From NCBI RefSeq assembly GCF_004322755.1, contig NZ_CP036401.1, positions 5,518,001 to 5,582,000 on the forward strand: a DNA stretch of 64,000 nucleotides, given 5' to 3'. The position numbers were made by a program, and so were the translations under genes. This document shows, in pieces, positions 19,776-28,945 of this stretch. Each line of letters opens with the position of its first letter. Position 1 is the stretch's first letter. Source of the DNA: Pseudoduganella albidiflava. GTDB taxonomy: Bacteria > Pseudomonadota > Gammaproteobacteria > Burkholderiales > Burkholderiaceae_D. The notes under the pieces were generated by a model. The model saw only the letters and a program-made list of their open reading frames with translations, was not told where the DNA came from and did no database searches.

Positions 19776-22700
19776 TCAGAAGCGCTTGTTGTACTCGATC
19801 GTCAGGCGGGCCGAACGTGGTGCCGTGTAGCTGATCACGCGCTCGTAGATCGAATTGATCGTGGTGCCGGTCAGGTTGTACGTTTCGTCCACGTTCTGGG
19901 CGACCTGCTTGTTGGTGACGTTGAACACGTCGACCTTCACGGCCAGGCCAGGCGCGAAGGCCGGACGGTAGGCTACGTTGGCATCCAGGCGGATATCCCA
20001 CGGCAGGTTGCCGCGGCTGCCGCGCGGGGCTGCGCTGTCGCCGCACCAGAAGTACACGGAACCGTAGTCGGGCGCGTCGTCCGGCAGGTTCGGGTAGTTG
20101 CCGAAGCAGCTGCGCGGGCGGCCGGAGGCTGCCAGGAAGTTGCCGCCGACGCTCCACTCAGGCGTGACTTCGTAGTAGCCGAATGCCTTGACCTGGTGCT
20201 TGCGGTCGTTCGGCAGCGGGCCGTAGGCGCCGTACATCAGCTCCTGCGTATCCCAGGTGGACGTTGCCGCCACGTCGGTCTGCGCGTTGTCCGAACGGGT
20301 CTGGCCCTCGGTGTTGCCGCGGCTGCGCGACCACGTGTAGTTCACGCGGCCATACCAGCCGTTGCGCAGCGGGTGTTCGGCGAACAGGTCCAGCGCGGAG
20401 TACGTACGCTTGGCCTTTTCGAAGCCCAGCTCGGCGGCGCTCAGGTTGACCAGCGTGTACTGCTTGTTGCCTTCGAAGTCGACGCGGAACGTGTTGTCCT
20501 TGCCCGGATTGAACGTCACGCAGCCGAGGCCGTGGAAGTTGTCGAGGCTGACATTGTTGCGCTCAGCCCAGGCCACCACGGCGCGGTCGTCGCAGTAGTC
20601 GTCGATGGTTTCCTTCAGCTTGCGGTAGGTGACCTTGGCACCGACGTTCAGCGACGGGGTCAGCACTTTTTCCAGGCCCAGCGTGATTTCATCCTGGTAG
20701 GTCGGCTTGATGTCGACCGAGGTCAGCGTGTTGACGTCCTTGGCCTGGCCGTACTCGTTGTTGGTCGAGACCACCGGGGTCATGGCCACCAGGCCGGTCG
20801 GGTTGCCGTTGGCATCCGTGCCGGTGTAGCTGAAGTATTCACGCGTGTTCAGCGAGCGGCTGGCGCCGCGCACTGCCAGGTGGGTCGGGATCTGCAGCGC
20901 GTAGCGGCCGGCCGAACCGAAGACTTTCAGCGACGCGTCGCCGTTCACGTCCCACGTGGCGGCCAGGCGCGGCGACTTGAAGTTCTTCACTTCCAGGAAG
21001 GTCTCGCCATCGCCGTTCTTGTTCTTGAAGCCTTCGTTACGCAGGCCCACCGTGACCAGCACGTCCTTCGTGACTTGCCAGCGGTCTTCGATGTACTGCG
21101 CGGTCTGGTCGGAGTACGCGTTGGTCGACGAGTCGAACAGGCGGCGGCTGACGAAATAGCCCTGCTGCGCCAGGCCCGGGTAGCTGCCCAGCACGGTCGG
21201 GACACCGCCCAGCGAGACGGCCGTCGTGGTGTTGGCATTGAAGTCGTAGAACCAGACGCCGCCACCCGCGTTCACGTCGCCCGCGGCGATCGACTTCAGC
21301 TTGTTGTTGTCGAAGCCGGCGCGGATCTGGTGGTTGCCGATCTTGTATTCCAGGTCCATGCGGCCGGACGACGTATCGTTCTTCGCGTCGTTCGGGAAGA
21401 TCGTGCCGGAGAGCACCTGGCTGGTCGTGTAGTTCAGGCCAGGGTACTGGGCGCGGGACGCCGCGGTGATCTGGTACTGCGAGCTAAGGTCGCCGTCATA
21501 CGTGTTCTCGACCTTGGTCTTGCTCTGGCCGTACAGGGCGGTGATCGTCAGGTCTTCCGTGATGTTGCCCGTGTAGCGCAGGATCTGCGAGTCGGCGCCG
21601 ACCGGGGTGTAGTTCGAGTTGTTGCGGTAGTGCTCGGACGACGACTGCTGGGCCGATTTCTGGCCGGTCGCGTAGTTGTAGCCGTAGAGCTGGCGATCCT
21701 GCTTGTTGTCATCGCCGAGCAGGGTCAGCTCGAGGCGGTGGTTGTCCGTGATGTTCCAGTCGAACTTGGCGAGGTAGCGGTTCGAGCTGTCCTGGCGGTC
21801 TTCCCAGCCGGTACGGGCCAGCGACGGGCTGCTCGGGATGCCCAGCGTGCTGTTGTAGCGGTTGACGTTGCCGCGGTCGGTTTCCTTGCGCTCGATGGCC
21901 GCGAACATGAACAGCGTGTCCTTGATGATCGGACCGCCGACATAGGTGCTGTAGGTGCGGCCGGTTACCGTGCTGTTCGAATTGCGGCGGAAGATCGTGT
22001 TGTCGGTCGCCTTGTTTTCCGGCGCGCCGGTATTCGGGTAGTACACGTCCTTGGCTTCGGCGCGCAGGCGATTCGGCTCGTATTCCCACTTCGCGCCGGC
22101 TTCCCACGTGTTGGTACCGCTCTTGGTGGTGACGTTCAGCACACCGCCGACGGAACGGCCGAATTCGGCACCGAAGCCGCCGGTCAGCACCTGCGCCTGG
22201 GCGATCGCGCCGAACGGCAGTTCGGAACCGCCCAGCTGCGTCAGCGGATTGGTGACCGGGAAACCATTGATGTAGTAGGCGTTTTCGGAAGCGCCGCCGC
22301 CACCGAACGAAGCGCCCGCGGCATAGCGCGAGTCGGCACGGGTGGTGTTCGGTGCCAGCTGGATGATCGCGTCCACGTTGGTGGCGATCGGCAGCTTGGC
22401 CAGTTCCTTGGCGGTGAACGTCGCGCCATTGTTGGAGTTCGACACGTCGATACGGCTGCGGCGGCCGGTCACCTGCACGGCCTGGATGCCGGCGGCGACG
22501 AAGGAAGCGTCGGTACCCTGGCCAACCAGCACTTCGACTTCGGTCGTCTTCTCGACCTTGCCGTCACGCACCAGCTCGACCTTGTAGCGGCCCGGCGGCA
22601 TCGCGGTCGCGTTGTAGCGGCCGTTGTTGTCCAGCGTGATGGAACGGCGGTAGCCGGTCTCCACGTTGTTCAGCACCACGGTCGCACCAGCGGGCGCCTC

Positions 22701-22826
22701 GACACGGCCGAACACGTTACCTGCCGCGTTCGACTGCGCAAAGGCGGCAGGCGCAACCGCGACCGTCAACGCCGCCGCACTGAACGCGGCGGACAAAGCT
22801 CGTACCAGAATGGTTTTTTGAATCAT
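19776..22826 (-). CDS. Oar-like TonB-dependent receptor with carboxypeptidase-regulatory domain
   Basis: The 1016-residue protein has a signal peptide ending AFAQ, then an N-terminal beta-sandwich (about residues 35-110, GNVFGRVEAPAGATVVL ... YRRSITLDNNGRYNATAMPPGRYKVEL) typical of CarboxypepD_reg domains, then plug and barrel. The plug motif EFGRSVGGVLNVTTKSGTN is the form seen in Oar-type receptors, one of which in Myxococcus is tied to development and protein secretion. The C-terminus is IEYNKRF. It has no visible partner gene and its substrate is unknown. It differs from the other four receptors in the window by the extra N-terminal domain. Confidence 0.92.
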   Translation of the reverse strand: MIQKTILVRALSAAFSAAALTVAVAPAAFAQSNAAGNVFGRVEAPAGATVVLNNVETGYRRSITLDNNGRYNATAMPPGRYKVELVRDGKVEKTTEVEVLVGQGTDASFVAAGIQAVQVTGRRSRIDVSNSNNGATFTAKELAKLPIATNVDAIIQLAPNTTRADSRYAAGASFGGGGASENAYYINGFPVTNPLTQLGGSELPFGAIAQAQVLTGGFGAEFGRSVGGVLNVTTKSGTNTWEAGAKWEYEPNRLRAEAKDVYYPNTGAPENKATDNTIFRRNSNSTVTGRTYSTYVGGPIIKDTLFMFAAIERKETDRGNVNRYNSTLGIPSSPSLARTGWEDRQDSSNRYLAKFDWNITDNHRLELTLLGDDNKQDRQLYGYNYATGQKSAQQSSSEHYRNNSNYTPVGADSQILRYTGNITEDLTITALYGQSKTKVENTYDGDLSSQYQITAASRAQYPGLNYTTSQVLSGTIFPNDAKNDTSSGRMDLEYKIGNHQIRAGFDNNKLKSIAAGDVNAGGGVWFYDFNANTTTAVSLGGVPTVLGSYPGLAQQGYFVSRRLFDSSTNAYSDQTAQYIEDRWQVTKDVLVTVGLRNEGFKNKNGDGETFLEVKNFKSPRLAATWDVNGDASLKVFGSAGRYALQIPTHLAVRGASRSLNTREYFSYTGTDANGNPTGLVAMTPVVSTNNEYGQAKDVNTLTSVDIKPTYQDEITLGLEKVLTPSLNVGAKVTYRKLKETIDDYCDDRAVVAWAERNNVSLDNFHGLGCVTFNPGKDNTFRVDFEGNKQYTLVNLSAAELGFEKAKRTYSALDLFAEHPLRNGWYGRVNYTWSRSRGNTEGQTRSDNAQTDVAATSTWDTQELMYGAYGPLPNDRKHQVKAFGYYEVTPEWSVGGNFLAASGRPRSCFGNYPNLPDDAPDYGSVYFWCGDSAAPRGSRGNLPWDIRLDANVAYRPAFAPGLAVKVDVFNVTNKQVAQNVDETYNLTGTTINSIYERVISYTAPRSARLTIEYNKRF

Positions 22827-23259
22827 ATGATTTCCTAGTTATTTTATAACCTGTTAATAGGCCACCCGGCTGCCTTTATCTAGGCGATCCTGAGCTGCCT
22901 ACTTGTCCCGACTATTTGTGCGTAAATGTCGTCTGCCGCCTAGTTTTGTTAACTGGTCGACGTCTGGTCATCAAACCATATGCTCAGCAGCGCTGTCAAC
23001 GCTGCAACTTTTGCCGCTTGCCGTGCCGAGAAGCCTGTCACGGCGCTCGTGTGACTAGCATCCGTGCCCCTGCGAGGGCGCAAAATCTGCGCATTTACAG
23101 GGGCTTATCCCTGTGGCTCAGCCAAAGAAGATTTGGGCGAACCCGAAAAATGCCAAAAAAACTATCAATTCTCGTGGTGAAACAAAGTTGCGAAAACGCC
23201 ACATGCACTGCCATTCCGCTAAAAAAGCGGCATGCTCATAGCATGAATAGCGAATATAG
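22827..23259. other. 433-base gap upstream of the Oar-like receptor
   Basis: This gap is less GC-rich than its surroundings and must contain the promoter of the receptor at 19776. No clear promoter, hairpin or repeat could be assigned. A plus-strand open frame crossing it (22916-23410) overlaps the next gene and has no recognisable protein features. Confidence 0.5.
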
Positions 23260-24027
23260 TCATTTCCCTGATGGCAGATTGGCGCGGATATTCTGCTTAT
23301 CGCGCGTGATTCGCTCGAAATCGCGCATTAATACCTCTTTATCCGTTTTGGTTTTATCGGCGAACTGCACGGTTTTATCCGCCCACGATTTATTTTCAGC
23401 AGCCACCTGATCCGCGACGGCCTGCCCTTCCGCGGCAAGCCGTGCATAAACCGTTTCGATCGATGTCGAGGCGCGCTGGAATTCGTCGTTGTTCATCACA
23501 CTGATGATGTCGGGCGGGATCGTGTTGGTCACGGGCAGGGCCCCATTCAGCCGGGTGGCGAACGTTTCGTAGCACGCACGCCACTTGTTGATGGCCTCAT
23601 TGGTGCGCGCGATGTCGGCGTTGGTGCTGGAGAGTTCCGGGATGGATGGCCGCACACATCCGTAGCTGCCATAGGCCAGCTGCTGGCCCGTGAAGTTGTG
23701 CGTATAGGCAGCGATGTCGGCTTTCATGCGCTGGCGCTGCTGCACCAGGGCCAGCGAATTCTTCGCCTCCGCCTGCCCCGCGGCCAGCGCCTTGTTCAGC
23801 CAGAACTCGGCCTGCTTCGGATCCTCCGCCGTGCCCTCGCCGAAGCCGTACATTTCCCCCAGCTGCAGCTGCGCGGCACTTTCGCCGCCCTCGGCCAGTA
23901 CCTTGAAGTTGCGGAACGCCTCGCTGAACTGCTTGGCTTCCCATTGTTTTTGCGCGGTCGCCAGATCGGCGCCCAGCGCTGGCCCCGCGGATAGCACGAT
24001 GGCCAGCATTGCCCACTTATCACGCAT
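23260..24027 (-). CDS. Secreted Sel1/TPR-like repeat protein
   Basis: The 255-residue product has a signal peptide (AMLAIVLSAGPALGAD). A helical repeat region follows at about residues 22-95, with EAFRNFKVLAEGGESAAQLQLGEMYGFGEGT and DPKQAEFWLNKALAAGQAEAKNSLA, the pattern of Sel1-type repeats. The C-terminal half is helical, carries two cysteines (YGCVRP and WRACYETF) that may pair in the periplasm, and is not recognised. The role is unknown; Sel1 proteins usually mediate protein contacts. It stands alone, divergent from the oxidoreductase at 24249. Confidence 0.75.
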   Translation of the reverse strand: MRDKWAMLAIVLSAGPALGADLATAQKQWEAKQFSEAFRNFKVLAEGGESAAQLQLGEMYGFGEGTAEDPKQAEFWLNKALAAGQAEAKNSLALVQQRQRMKADIAAYTHNFTGQQLAYGSYGCVRPSIPELSSTNADIARTNEAINKWRACYETFATRLNGALPVTNTIPPDIISVMNNDEFQRASTSIETVYARLAAEGQAVADQVAAENKSWADKTVQFADKTKTDKEVLMRDFERITRDKQNIRANLPSGK

Positions 24028-24248
24028 GATGTCCCGCTTTCTCGAAAGTTAAGAAAAAACAACTATCAACAATCATGACATGGTGACCATGGAAAAATGT
24101 CGTCAAAGTGTGAACCCGAGGATAGTGACGTTTTGCCGCAACAACTTTCATGGGCTGCGCGGGCGTGCTTGCGGCGGGCCGGCCGGCTGGAACAGGTAAA
24201 ATGGAGGTTTTTCATGCCGCGCCGCGGTACCACAGGACACGATTAGAG

Positions 24249-25880
24249 ATGTTGCGACTGAACGAAGTGAAACTGCCACTCAACCACGATGCCGATGCCT
24301 TGCGCGCCGCCATTCTCGAGCGGCTGGGCATTCCTCCCGAGGCGCTGCTGGGCTTCACCGTGCACAAGCGCAGCTACGACGCGCGCAAGAAAGCACACAT
24401 CGTGCTGATCTACTCGGTGGACCTGGAAACCGTGGACGAGGCCGATGTGCTGGCCCGCAACGCGCGCGACGTGCACCTGATGCCGTCGCCGGACATGGCG
24501 TACAAATATGTTGCGCATGGCGTGAACCGCGATGGCCGCCAGCCGCGCCCCGTCATCATCGGCATGGGACCGTGCGGCCTGTTCGCCGCGCTGATCCTGG
24601 CGCAGATGGGCTTGAACCCGATCGTGCTGGAACGGGGCAAGACGGTACGCGAGCGCACCAAGGACACGTTCGGCTTCTGGCGCAAGCGCGCGCTCAACCC
24701 GGAATCGAACGTGCAGTACGGCGAAGGCGGCGCCGGCACCTTTTCCGACGGCAAGCTGTACAGCCAGATCAAGGATCCACGCCACCTGGGCCGCAAGGTG
24801 CTGACCGAGTTCGTCAAGGCCGGCGCGCCGGAAGAGATCATGTATGTCAGCAAGCCGCACATCGGTACCTTCCGCCTCGTGAAGATGGTGGAAGCGATGC
24901 GCGAGGAAATCATCGCGCTGGGCGGCGAGATCCGCTTCGAGCAGCGCGTGACCGATTTCGAGATCGAGGAACGGAACGGCGTGCGCCAGCTGCGCGGCCT
25001 GCAACTGGCTTCCGGCGAGCGCATCGCGACCAACCACGTGGTGCTGGCGATCGGCCACAGTTCGCGCGACACGTTCCAGACGCTGTATAACCGCGGCGTG
25101 TACGTGGAAGCCAAGCCGTTCTCGATCGGCTTCCGCGTCGAGCACCCGCAGTCGCTGATCGACACCTGCCGCTTCGGCCCGAACGCCGGCCACCCGATCC
25201 TGGGCGCGGCCGACTACAAGCTGGTGCACCACGCGAAGAATGGCCGGGCCGTGTACAGCTTCTGCATGTGCCCTGGCGGCACGGTGGTGGCGGCCGCTTC
25301 CGAGCCGGGCCGCGTGGTCACCAACGGCATGAGCCAGTACTCGCGCGCCGAACGCAATGCCAACAGCGCGATCGTGGTCTCGATCAGCCCGGAAGACTAT
25401 CCGGGGCACCCGCTGGCCGGCATCGAATTCCAGCGCAGGCTGGAAGAAGCGGCCTTCCGCCTGGGGGGCGAGGACTACAACGCACCGGGCCAGCTGATGG
25501 GCGATTTCGTGGCGGGCCGCCCTTCCACCGAGTTCGGCGCCGTGATCCCGTCCTACAAACCGGGCGTGCACCTGACGGACCTGGCGACGATCCTGCCGGA
25601 TTACGCCACGGAGGCGCTGCGCGAGGCATTCCCGGCATTCGACCGGCAGGTACGTGGCTACTTCAAGCACGATGCCGTGCTGACGGGCCTGGAGACCCGC
25701 ACCTCGTCGCCGATCCGCATCAAGCGCCGCGACGACGACCTGCAGAGCATGAACACGCGCGGCCTGTTCCCGGCTGGCGAGGGCGCCGGCTACGCGGGCG
25801 GCATCCTGTCGGCCGGCGTGGATGGCATCAAGGTGGCGGAGGCGGTCGCGCTGTCGATGGCGGCCGCGGACGTGGCTTGA
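24249..25880 (+). CDS. FAD-dependent oxidoreductase of the COG2509 type
   Basis: The 543-residue protein starts with a small domain of about 90 residues (LRLNEVKLPLNHDADAL ... KRSYDARKKAHI), followed by a flavin-binding domain with VIIGMGPCGLFAALILAQMG and an ERG-like acidic end of the second strand (VLERGKTVRERTKD). YGEGGAGTFSDGKLYSQIKD and the C-terminal GAGYAGGILSAGVDGIKVAEAV motif are typical of uncharacterised FAD-dependent dehydrogenases. The physiological substrate is not known. Start ATG at 24249 was chosen because upstream in-frame sequence lacks similarity. Confidence 0.88.
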   Translation: MLRLNEVKLPLNHDADALRAAILERLGIPPEALLGFTVHKRSYDARKKAHIVLIYSVDLETVDEADVLARNARDVHLMPSPDMAYKYVAHGVNRDGRQPRPVIIGMGPCGLFAALILAQMGLNPIVLERGKTVRERTKDTFGFWRKRALNPESNVQYGEGGAGTFSDGKLYSQIKDPRHLGRKVLTEFVKAGAPEEIMYVSKPHIGTFRLVKMVEAMREEIIALGGEIRFEQRVTDFEIEERNGVRQLRGLQLASGERIATNHVVLAIGHSSRDTFQTLYNRGVYVEAKPFSIGFRVEHPQSLIDTCRFGPNAGHPILGAADYKLVHHAKNGRAVYSFCMCPGGTVVAAASEPGRVVTNGMSQYSRAERNANSAIVVSISPEDYPGHPLAGIEFQRRLEEAAFRLGGEDYNAPGQLMGDFVAGRPSTEFGAVIPSYKPGVHLTDLATILPDYATEALREAFPAFDRQVRGYFKHDAVLTGLETRTSSPIRIKRRDDDLQSMNTRGLFPAGEGAGYAGGILSAGVDGIKVAEAVALSMAAADVA

Positions 25881-25932
25881 GCCTGGAAGCGAGCGTCACA
25901 GCGGCTATAGCCAGTAACGCCGCTTAGATAAA

Positions 25933-26175
25933 CCACCCCAAGTGCAAATTCCGGGGTCAGGGAGGAATGCTGGCATGCATGCCAGCATCGTTCCGCAGGC
26001 GCGAAGCATGCTTCGCGAAACCCCTGCTTCACCCCGGCGGGGCAGAGCAGGGGTTTCGAGGAGAATTGCTCCTAGCCTGCGTCGCGGTACCGGCATGCAT
26101 GCCGGTACTCCCTCCTGACCCCAGCCCTTCGCCGTTGGGGTGACTGCATGCGCCTTCAATGTGTCGGGTAGCGCT
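25933..26175. repeat. Long modular palindromic repeat, copy 1
   Basis: The left flank CCACCCCAAGTGCAAATTCC (25933-25952) is followed by GGGGTCAGGGAGG. Then come four self-complementary blocks: P1 25967-25988 (arm ATGCTGGCATG), P2 26001-26016 (arm GCGAAGCA), P3 26059-26073 (arm AGGAG), P4 26087-26108 (arm GTACCGGCATG). Between P2 and P3, CGAAACCCCTGCT pairs with AGCAGGGGTTTCG and encloses CCCC-GGC-GGGG. CGCAGGC before P2 pairs with GCCTGCG after P3. The right flank is CCTGACCCC, then GTTGGGGTGACTGCATGC and TCAATGTGTCGGGTAGCGC. The whole can fold as a long stem with side hairpins. Confidence 0.8.
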
Positions 26176-26192
26176 TATCTAAGCGGCATTAA

Positions 26193-27158
26193 TTACAGCC
26201 AGCGGGCTTTCTTGAAGCGGCGATACAGGTAGAAGCACACCGAGAACATCGCCGCCAGCGCCAGCGGATAGCCCCACTTCGACTTCAGCTCGGGCATGAA
26301 CTCGAAGTTCATGCCCCAGATGCCGGCAAATGCCGTCAGCACCCCGAAGATCGCGGCCCATGCCGCGAGGCGCTTGTTAACCTCGCCCTCATCGAGCGCG
26401 ATCATCGACAGGTTCACCTGGATCGCGGTGGCGATGGTGTCGCGGATCGAGTCGAGGATGCCGTTGATGCGGGCCAGGTGGTCGTGCACGTCGCGGAAGT
26501 ATTCCTGGCTGCTGGCGCACACGGCGGGCACGCGGCCGCCGTGCAGCTTGCCGATGGCATCGAGCAGCGGCGCCACGGCGTGGCGCATGGTCATCACCTT
26601 GCGCTTCAGGTCATACAGCCGCTCGATATTGTCGCGCTGCGAAGTGCCCGTGAAGATGCGGTCCTCGATGGCCTCGAGTTCGGACTCGAAGGCATCCACC
26701 ACCGGGAAGTAGCGGTCGACCACCGCATCCATCAGCGCATACAGCACGAAGCCGGCGCCATGCCGGAGCAGGTGCGGCTCGCGCTCGGCACGCGCGCGCA
26801 CGCCGAGGAAGCCGTGCGAGCTGTTCTGGCGCGACGACAGCACATAGTCATGGCCGACGAAGATGTCGATCTCGCCGAGCACGAGTTCATCTTCCCGCTG
26901 CTCGACCGTCTTGACGACGACGAACAGCGAATCGCCGTATTCCTCGATCTTGGGCCGCTGGTGGCCGCGCTGCGCATCTTCCACGGCCAGTTCGTGCAGG
27001 TTGAACTCATGCTGCATCTCGGCCAGCTCGCCCGGCTCCGCATCGCGCATCGCCACCCAGACGAACGTATCGTCGCGCGCGAGGTAGTCGCTGATATCGG
27101 CCGGCGGCAGGTCGGCCAGCTTGCGGCCGTGCTGGTAGGCGACGCAGTTGATCAGCAT
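26193..27158 (-). CDS. corA: Magnesium/cobalt transporter CorA
   Basis: The 321-residue protein has the CorA layout: a cytosolic alpha/beta domain, a long helix and two C-terminal membrane segments at about residues 265-283 and 295-312, joined by the selectivity motif GMN at 282-284 (GMNFEFMPEL). It is expected to form a pentameric Mg2+ channel in the inner membrane. It is isolated: palindromic repeats lie on both sides. Confidence 0.96.
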   Translation of the reverse strand: MLINCVAYQHGRKLADLPPADISDYLARDDTFVWVAMRDAEPGELAEMQHEFNLHELAVEDAQRGHQRPKIEEYGDSLFVVVKTVEQREDELVLGEIDIFVGHDYVLSSRQNSSHGFLGVRARAEREPHLLRHGAGFVLYALMDAVVDRYFPVVDAFESELEAIEDRIFTGTSQRDNIERLYDLKRKVMTMRHAVAPLLDAIGKLHGGRVPAVCASSQEYFRDVHDHLARINGILDSIRDTIATAIQVNLSMIALDEGEVNKRLAAWAAIFGVLTAFAGIWGMNFEFMPELKSKWGYPLALAAMFSVCFYLYRRFKKARWL

Positions 27159-27261
27159 GGAATACCGAGGGAAACGCGTTTCAAGGAAAACCTCCCGACA
27201 GTGACAGGGAGAGCTTAGCTGAAATTCGCTGAATGCCGAGCTTTGGTGTTGGCCGTGGAAA

Positions 27262-27318
27262 ACCGGTGTCAGACACCATTTCCGGGAGATTCATCCGGAA
27301 ATGGTGTCTGACACTGGT
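27262..27318. repeat. Inverted pair of GGTGTCAGACACC palindromes
   Basis: Two 24-base arms (27262-27285 and 27295-27318) pair with one G-T exchange around the loop GAGATTCAT. Each arm also holds its own palindrome around GTCAGAC or GTCTGAC. It lies between corA and ntrC, upstream of corA. Confidence 0.78.
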
Positions 27319-27382
27319 GTTCGCCAGCGTTTCGACTGATCGGCTGGGAATCAGCTGGATTAAGCCGCACTGCGAATTAGTT

Positions 27383-27409
27383 GGATTAAGCCGCACTGCG
27401 GCTTAATCC
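27383..27409. repeat. Hairpin across the ntrC stop codon
   Basis: GGATTAAGCCGC and GCGGCTTAATCC form a perfect 12-bp stem around ACT. The inner arm contains the ntrC stop codon (27403-27405). A second copy of TGGATTAAGCCGCACTGCG lies just upstream at 27356-27374. There is no T-run, so a role in mRNA 3'-end protection is more likely than termination. Confidence 0.6.
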
Positions 27410-28887
27410 TCCTTCGCCCCGTCGATCCCCAGCTCGGCGATCTTGCGCGTGATGGTGTTCCGGCCGATGCCCAGCCGCACGGCGGCATCGTTCTTGCGCC
27501 CGTGCGTGTACTTCAGGGCGGTGCGGATCAGCGCCGACTCGAACTGCCGGCCCAGCACGTCCATCACATCCTGCTGGCCGTCGGACAGCATGGTGGCGGC
27601 CTGCAATTCCAGCAGCGACAGCCAGCCATCCGGGCCCGGCGCGGCGGGAGCCATCACGGCGGCCACCGGCACGCCATGCGCGGCGTGATGCGGCAGCGCC
27701 GCCGCCAGCTCGGGCGCGGCCTGCATGGCGCTCTGCCCTTCGGACAATTCCAGCGGCAAGTCCTTCACTTCCACCGTCTGGCCGGGCGCCATCACGGTGA
27801 TCCAGTTGCACAGGTTTTCCAGCTGGCGCACATTGCCCGGCAAGTCCAGGCTTTGCAGGAAGGCCAGCGCGGCATCGCTCATGCGCTTGGTCTCCACGCC
27901 GAGTTGCCGGGCGCTCTGCACCAGGAAGTGGCGCACCAGGATGGGGATGTCCTCCCTGCGTTCGCGCAGGCTGGGCAGCCGCAGCCGGATCACGTTCAGG
28001 CGGTGGAACAAGTCTTCGCGGAACAGGCCGTCGCGCACGCGCTGTTCCAGGTTCTGGTGCGTGGCCGTGATCACACGCACGTTCGCCTTCAGCGGCTGGT
28101 GGCCGCCGACACGATAGAAGTGCCCGTCGGACAGCACGCGCAGCAGCCGCGTCTGCAGGTCGAACGGCATGTCGCCGATCTCGTCGAGGAACAGCGTGCC
28201 GTTCTCGGCCTGCTCGAAGCGGCCGCGCCGGGTGGCCTGGGCACCGGTGAAGGCGCCGCGCTCGTGGCCGAACAGTTCCGATTCCAGCAAGTCCTTCGGG
28301 ATCGCCGCCGTGTTCAGTGCGATGAACGGCTGCTGCGCGCGCGGGCTGTGCTTGTGCAGCGCGCGCGCCACGAGTTCCTTGCCCGAGCCCGATTCGCCGG
28401 TGATCAGCACCGTCACGTTCGATTGCGACAGCCGGCCGATGGCGCGGAATACTTCCTGCATCGCCGGCGCCTGGCCGAGGATCTCGGGGGTGTCTGCCGG
28501 GCCGGACTCCACGCTGGCTTCGCGCAGGCTTTCGTCCAGCGCGCGGCGGATCAGTTCCACGGCCTTGTCGATGTCGAACGGCTTGGCGAGGTATTCGAAG
28601 GCGCCGCCCTGGAAGGCCGCCACGGCCGAATCCAGGTCGGAAAACGCGGTGATGATGATGACGGGCAGGCCCGGCAGCCGCGACTTCACCAGCGACAGCA
28701 GGTCGAGCCCGGAGTCGCCCGGCATGCGGATATCGGAGACGAGCACCTGCGGCGTCTCGTACTCCAGCGCGGCGATCGCGTCGCGCGCATTGGCAAAACT
28801 CTTGGTGGCGAGGTTTTCCCTCGCTAGTGCTTTTTCCAGTACCCAGCGGATCGATTCGTCGTCATCGACAATCCAGATTGGCTTCAT
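27403..28887 (-). CDS. ntrC: Nitrogen regulation response regulator NtrC
   Basis: The 494-residue sigma-54 activator has a receiver domain with the acidic pocket at DDDE (residues 8-11) and the phosphorylation site Asp52 in VLVSDIRMPGDSG. The AAA+ domain has Walker A GESGSGKE at 164-171 and the sigma-54-contacting GAFTGA loop at 211-216. A Fis-type helix-turn-helix closes the protein (GIGRNTITRKIAELGI). It is expected to activate glnA and other nitrogen genes when phosphorylated by NtrB. The gene follows ntrB by 58 bases. Confidence 0.97.
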   Translation of the reverse strand: MKPIWIVDDDESIRWVLEKALARENLATKSFANARDAIAALEYETPQVLVSDIRMPGDSGLDLLSLVKSRLPGLPVIIITAFSDLDSAVAAFQGGAFEYLAKPFDIDKAVELIRRALDESLREASVESGPADTPEILGQAPAMQEVFRAIGRLSQSNVTVLITGESGSGKELVARALHKHSPRAQQPFIALNTAAIPKDLLESELFGHERGAFTGAQATRRGRFEQAENGTLFLDEIGDMPFDLQTRLLRVLSDGHFYRVGGHQPLKANVRVITATHQNLEQRVRDGLFREDLFHRLNVIRLRLPSLRERREDIPILVRHFLVQSARQLGVETKRMSDAALAFLQSLDLPGNVRQLENLCNWITVMAPGQTVEVKDLPLELSEGQSAMQAAPELAAALPHHAAHGVPVAAVMAPAAPGPDGWLSLLELQAATMLSDGQQDVMDVLGRQFESALIRTALKYTHGRKNDAAVRLGIGRNTITRKIAELGIDGAKED

Positions 28888-28945
28888 ATGTGATGTGCTT
28901 CCCGCAATTTGGATTCATCAGCGACTTCGGCTATCCCTCCCCCGC

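Noticed and set aside
22916..23410. A 164-codon plus-strand frame in the gap before the Sel1-like gene
   Set aside because: It overlaps the opposite gene by 150 bases and has no ribosome-binding site or recognisable motif. Its many cysteines and arginines look random.
25933..26175. The long modular repeat as an integron attC site or tRNA-like structure
   Set aside because: It lacks the R and L box core sites, and no integrase or cassette genes are near. No cloverleaf with a CCA end could be drawn.
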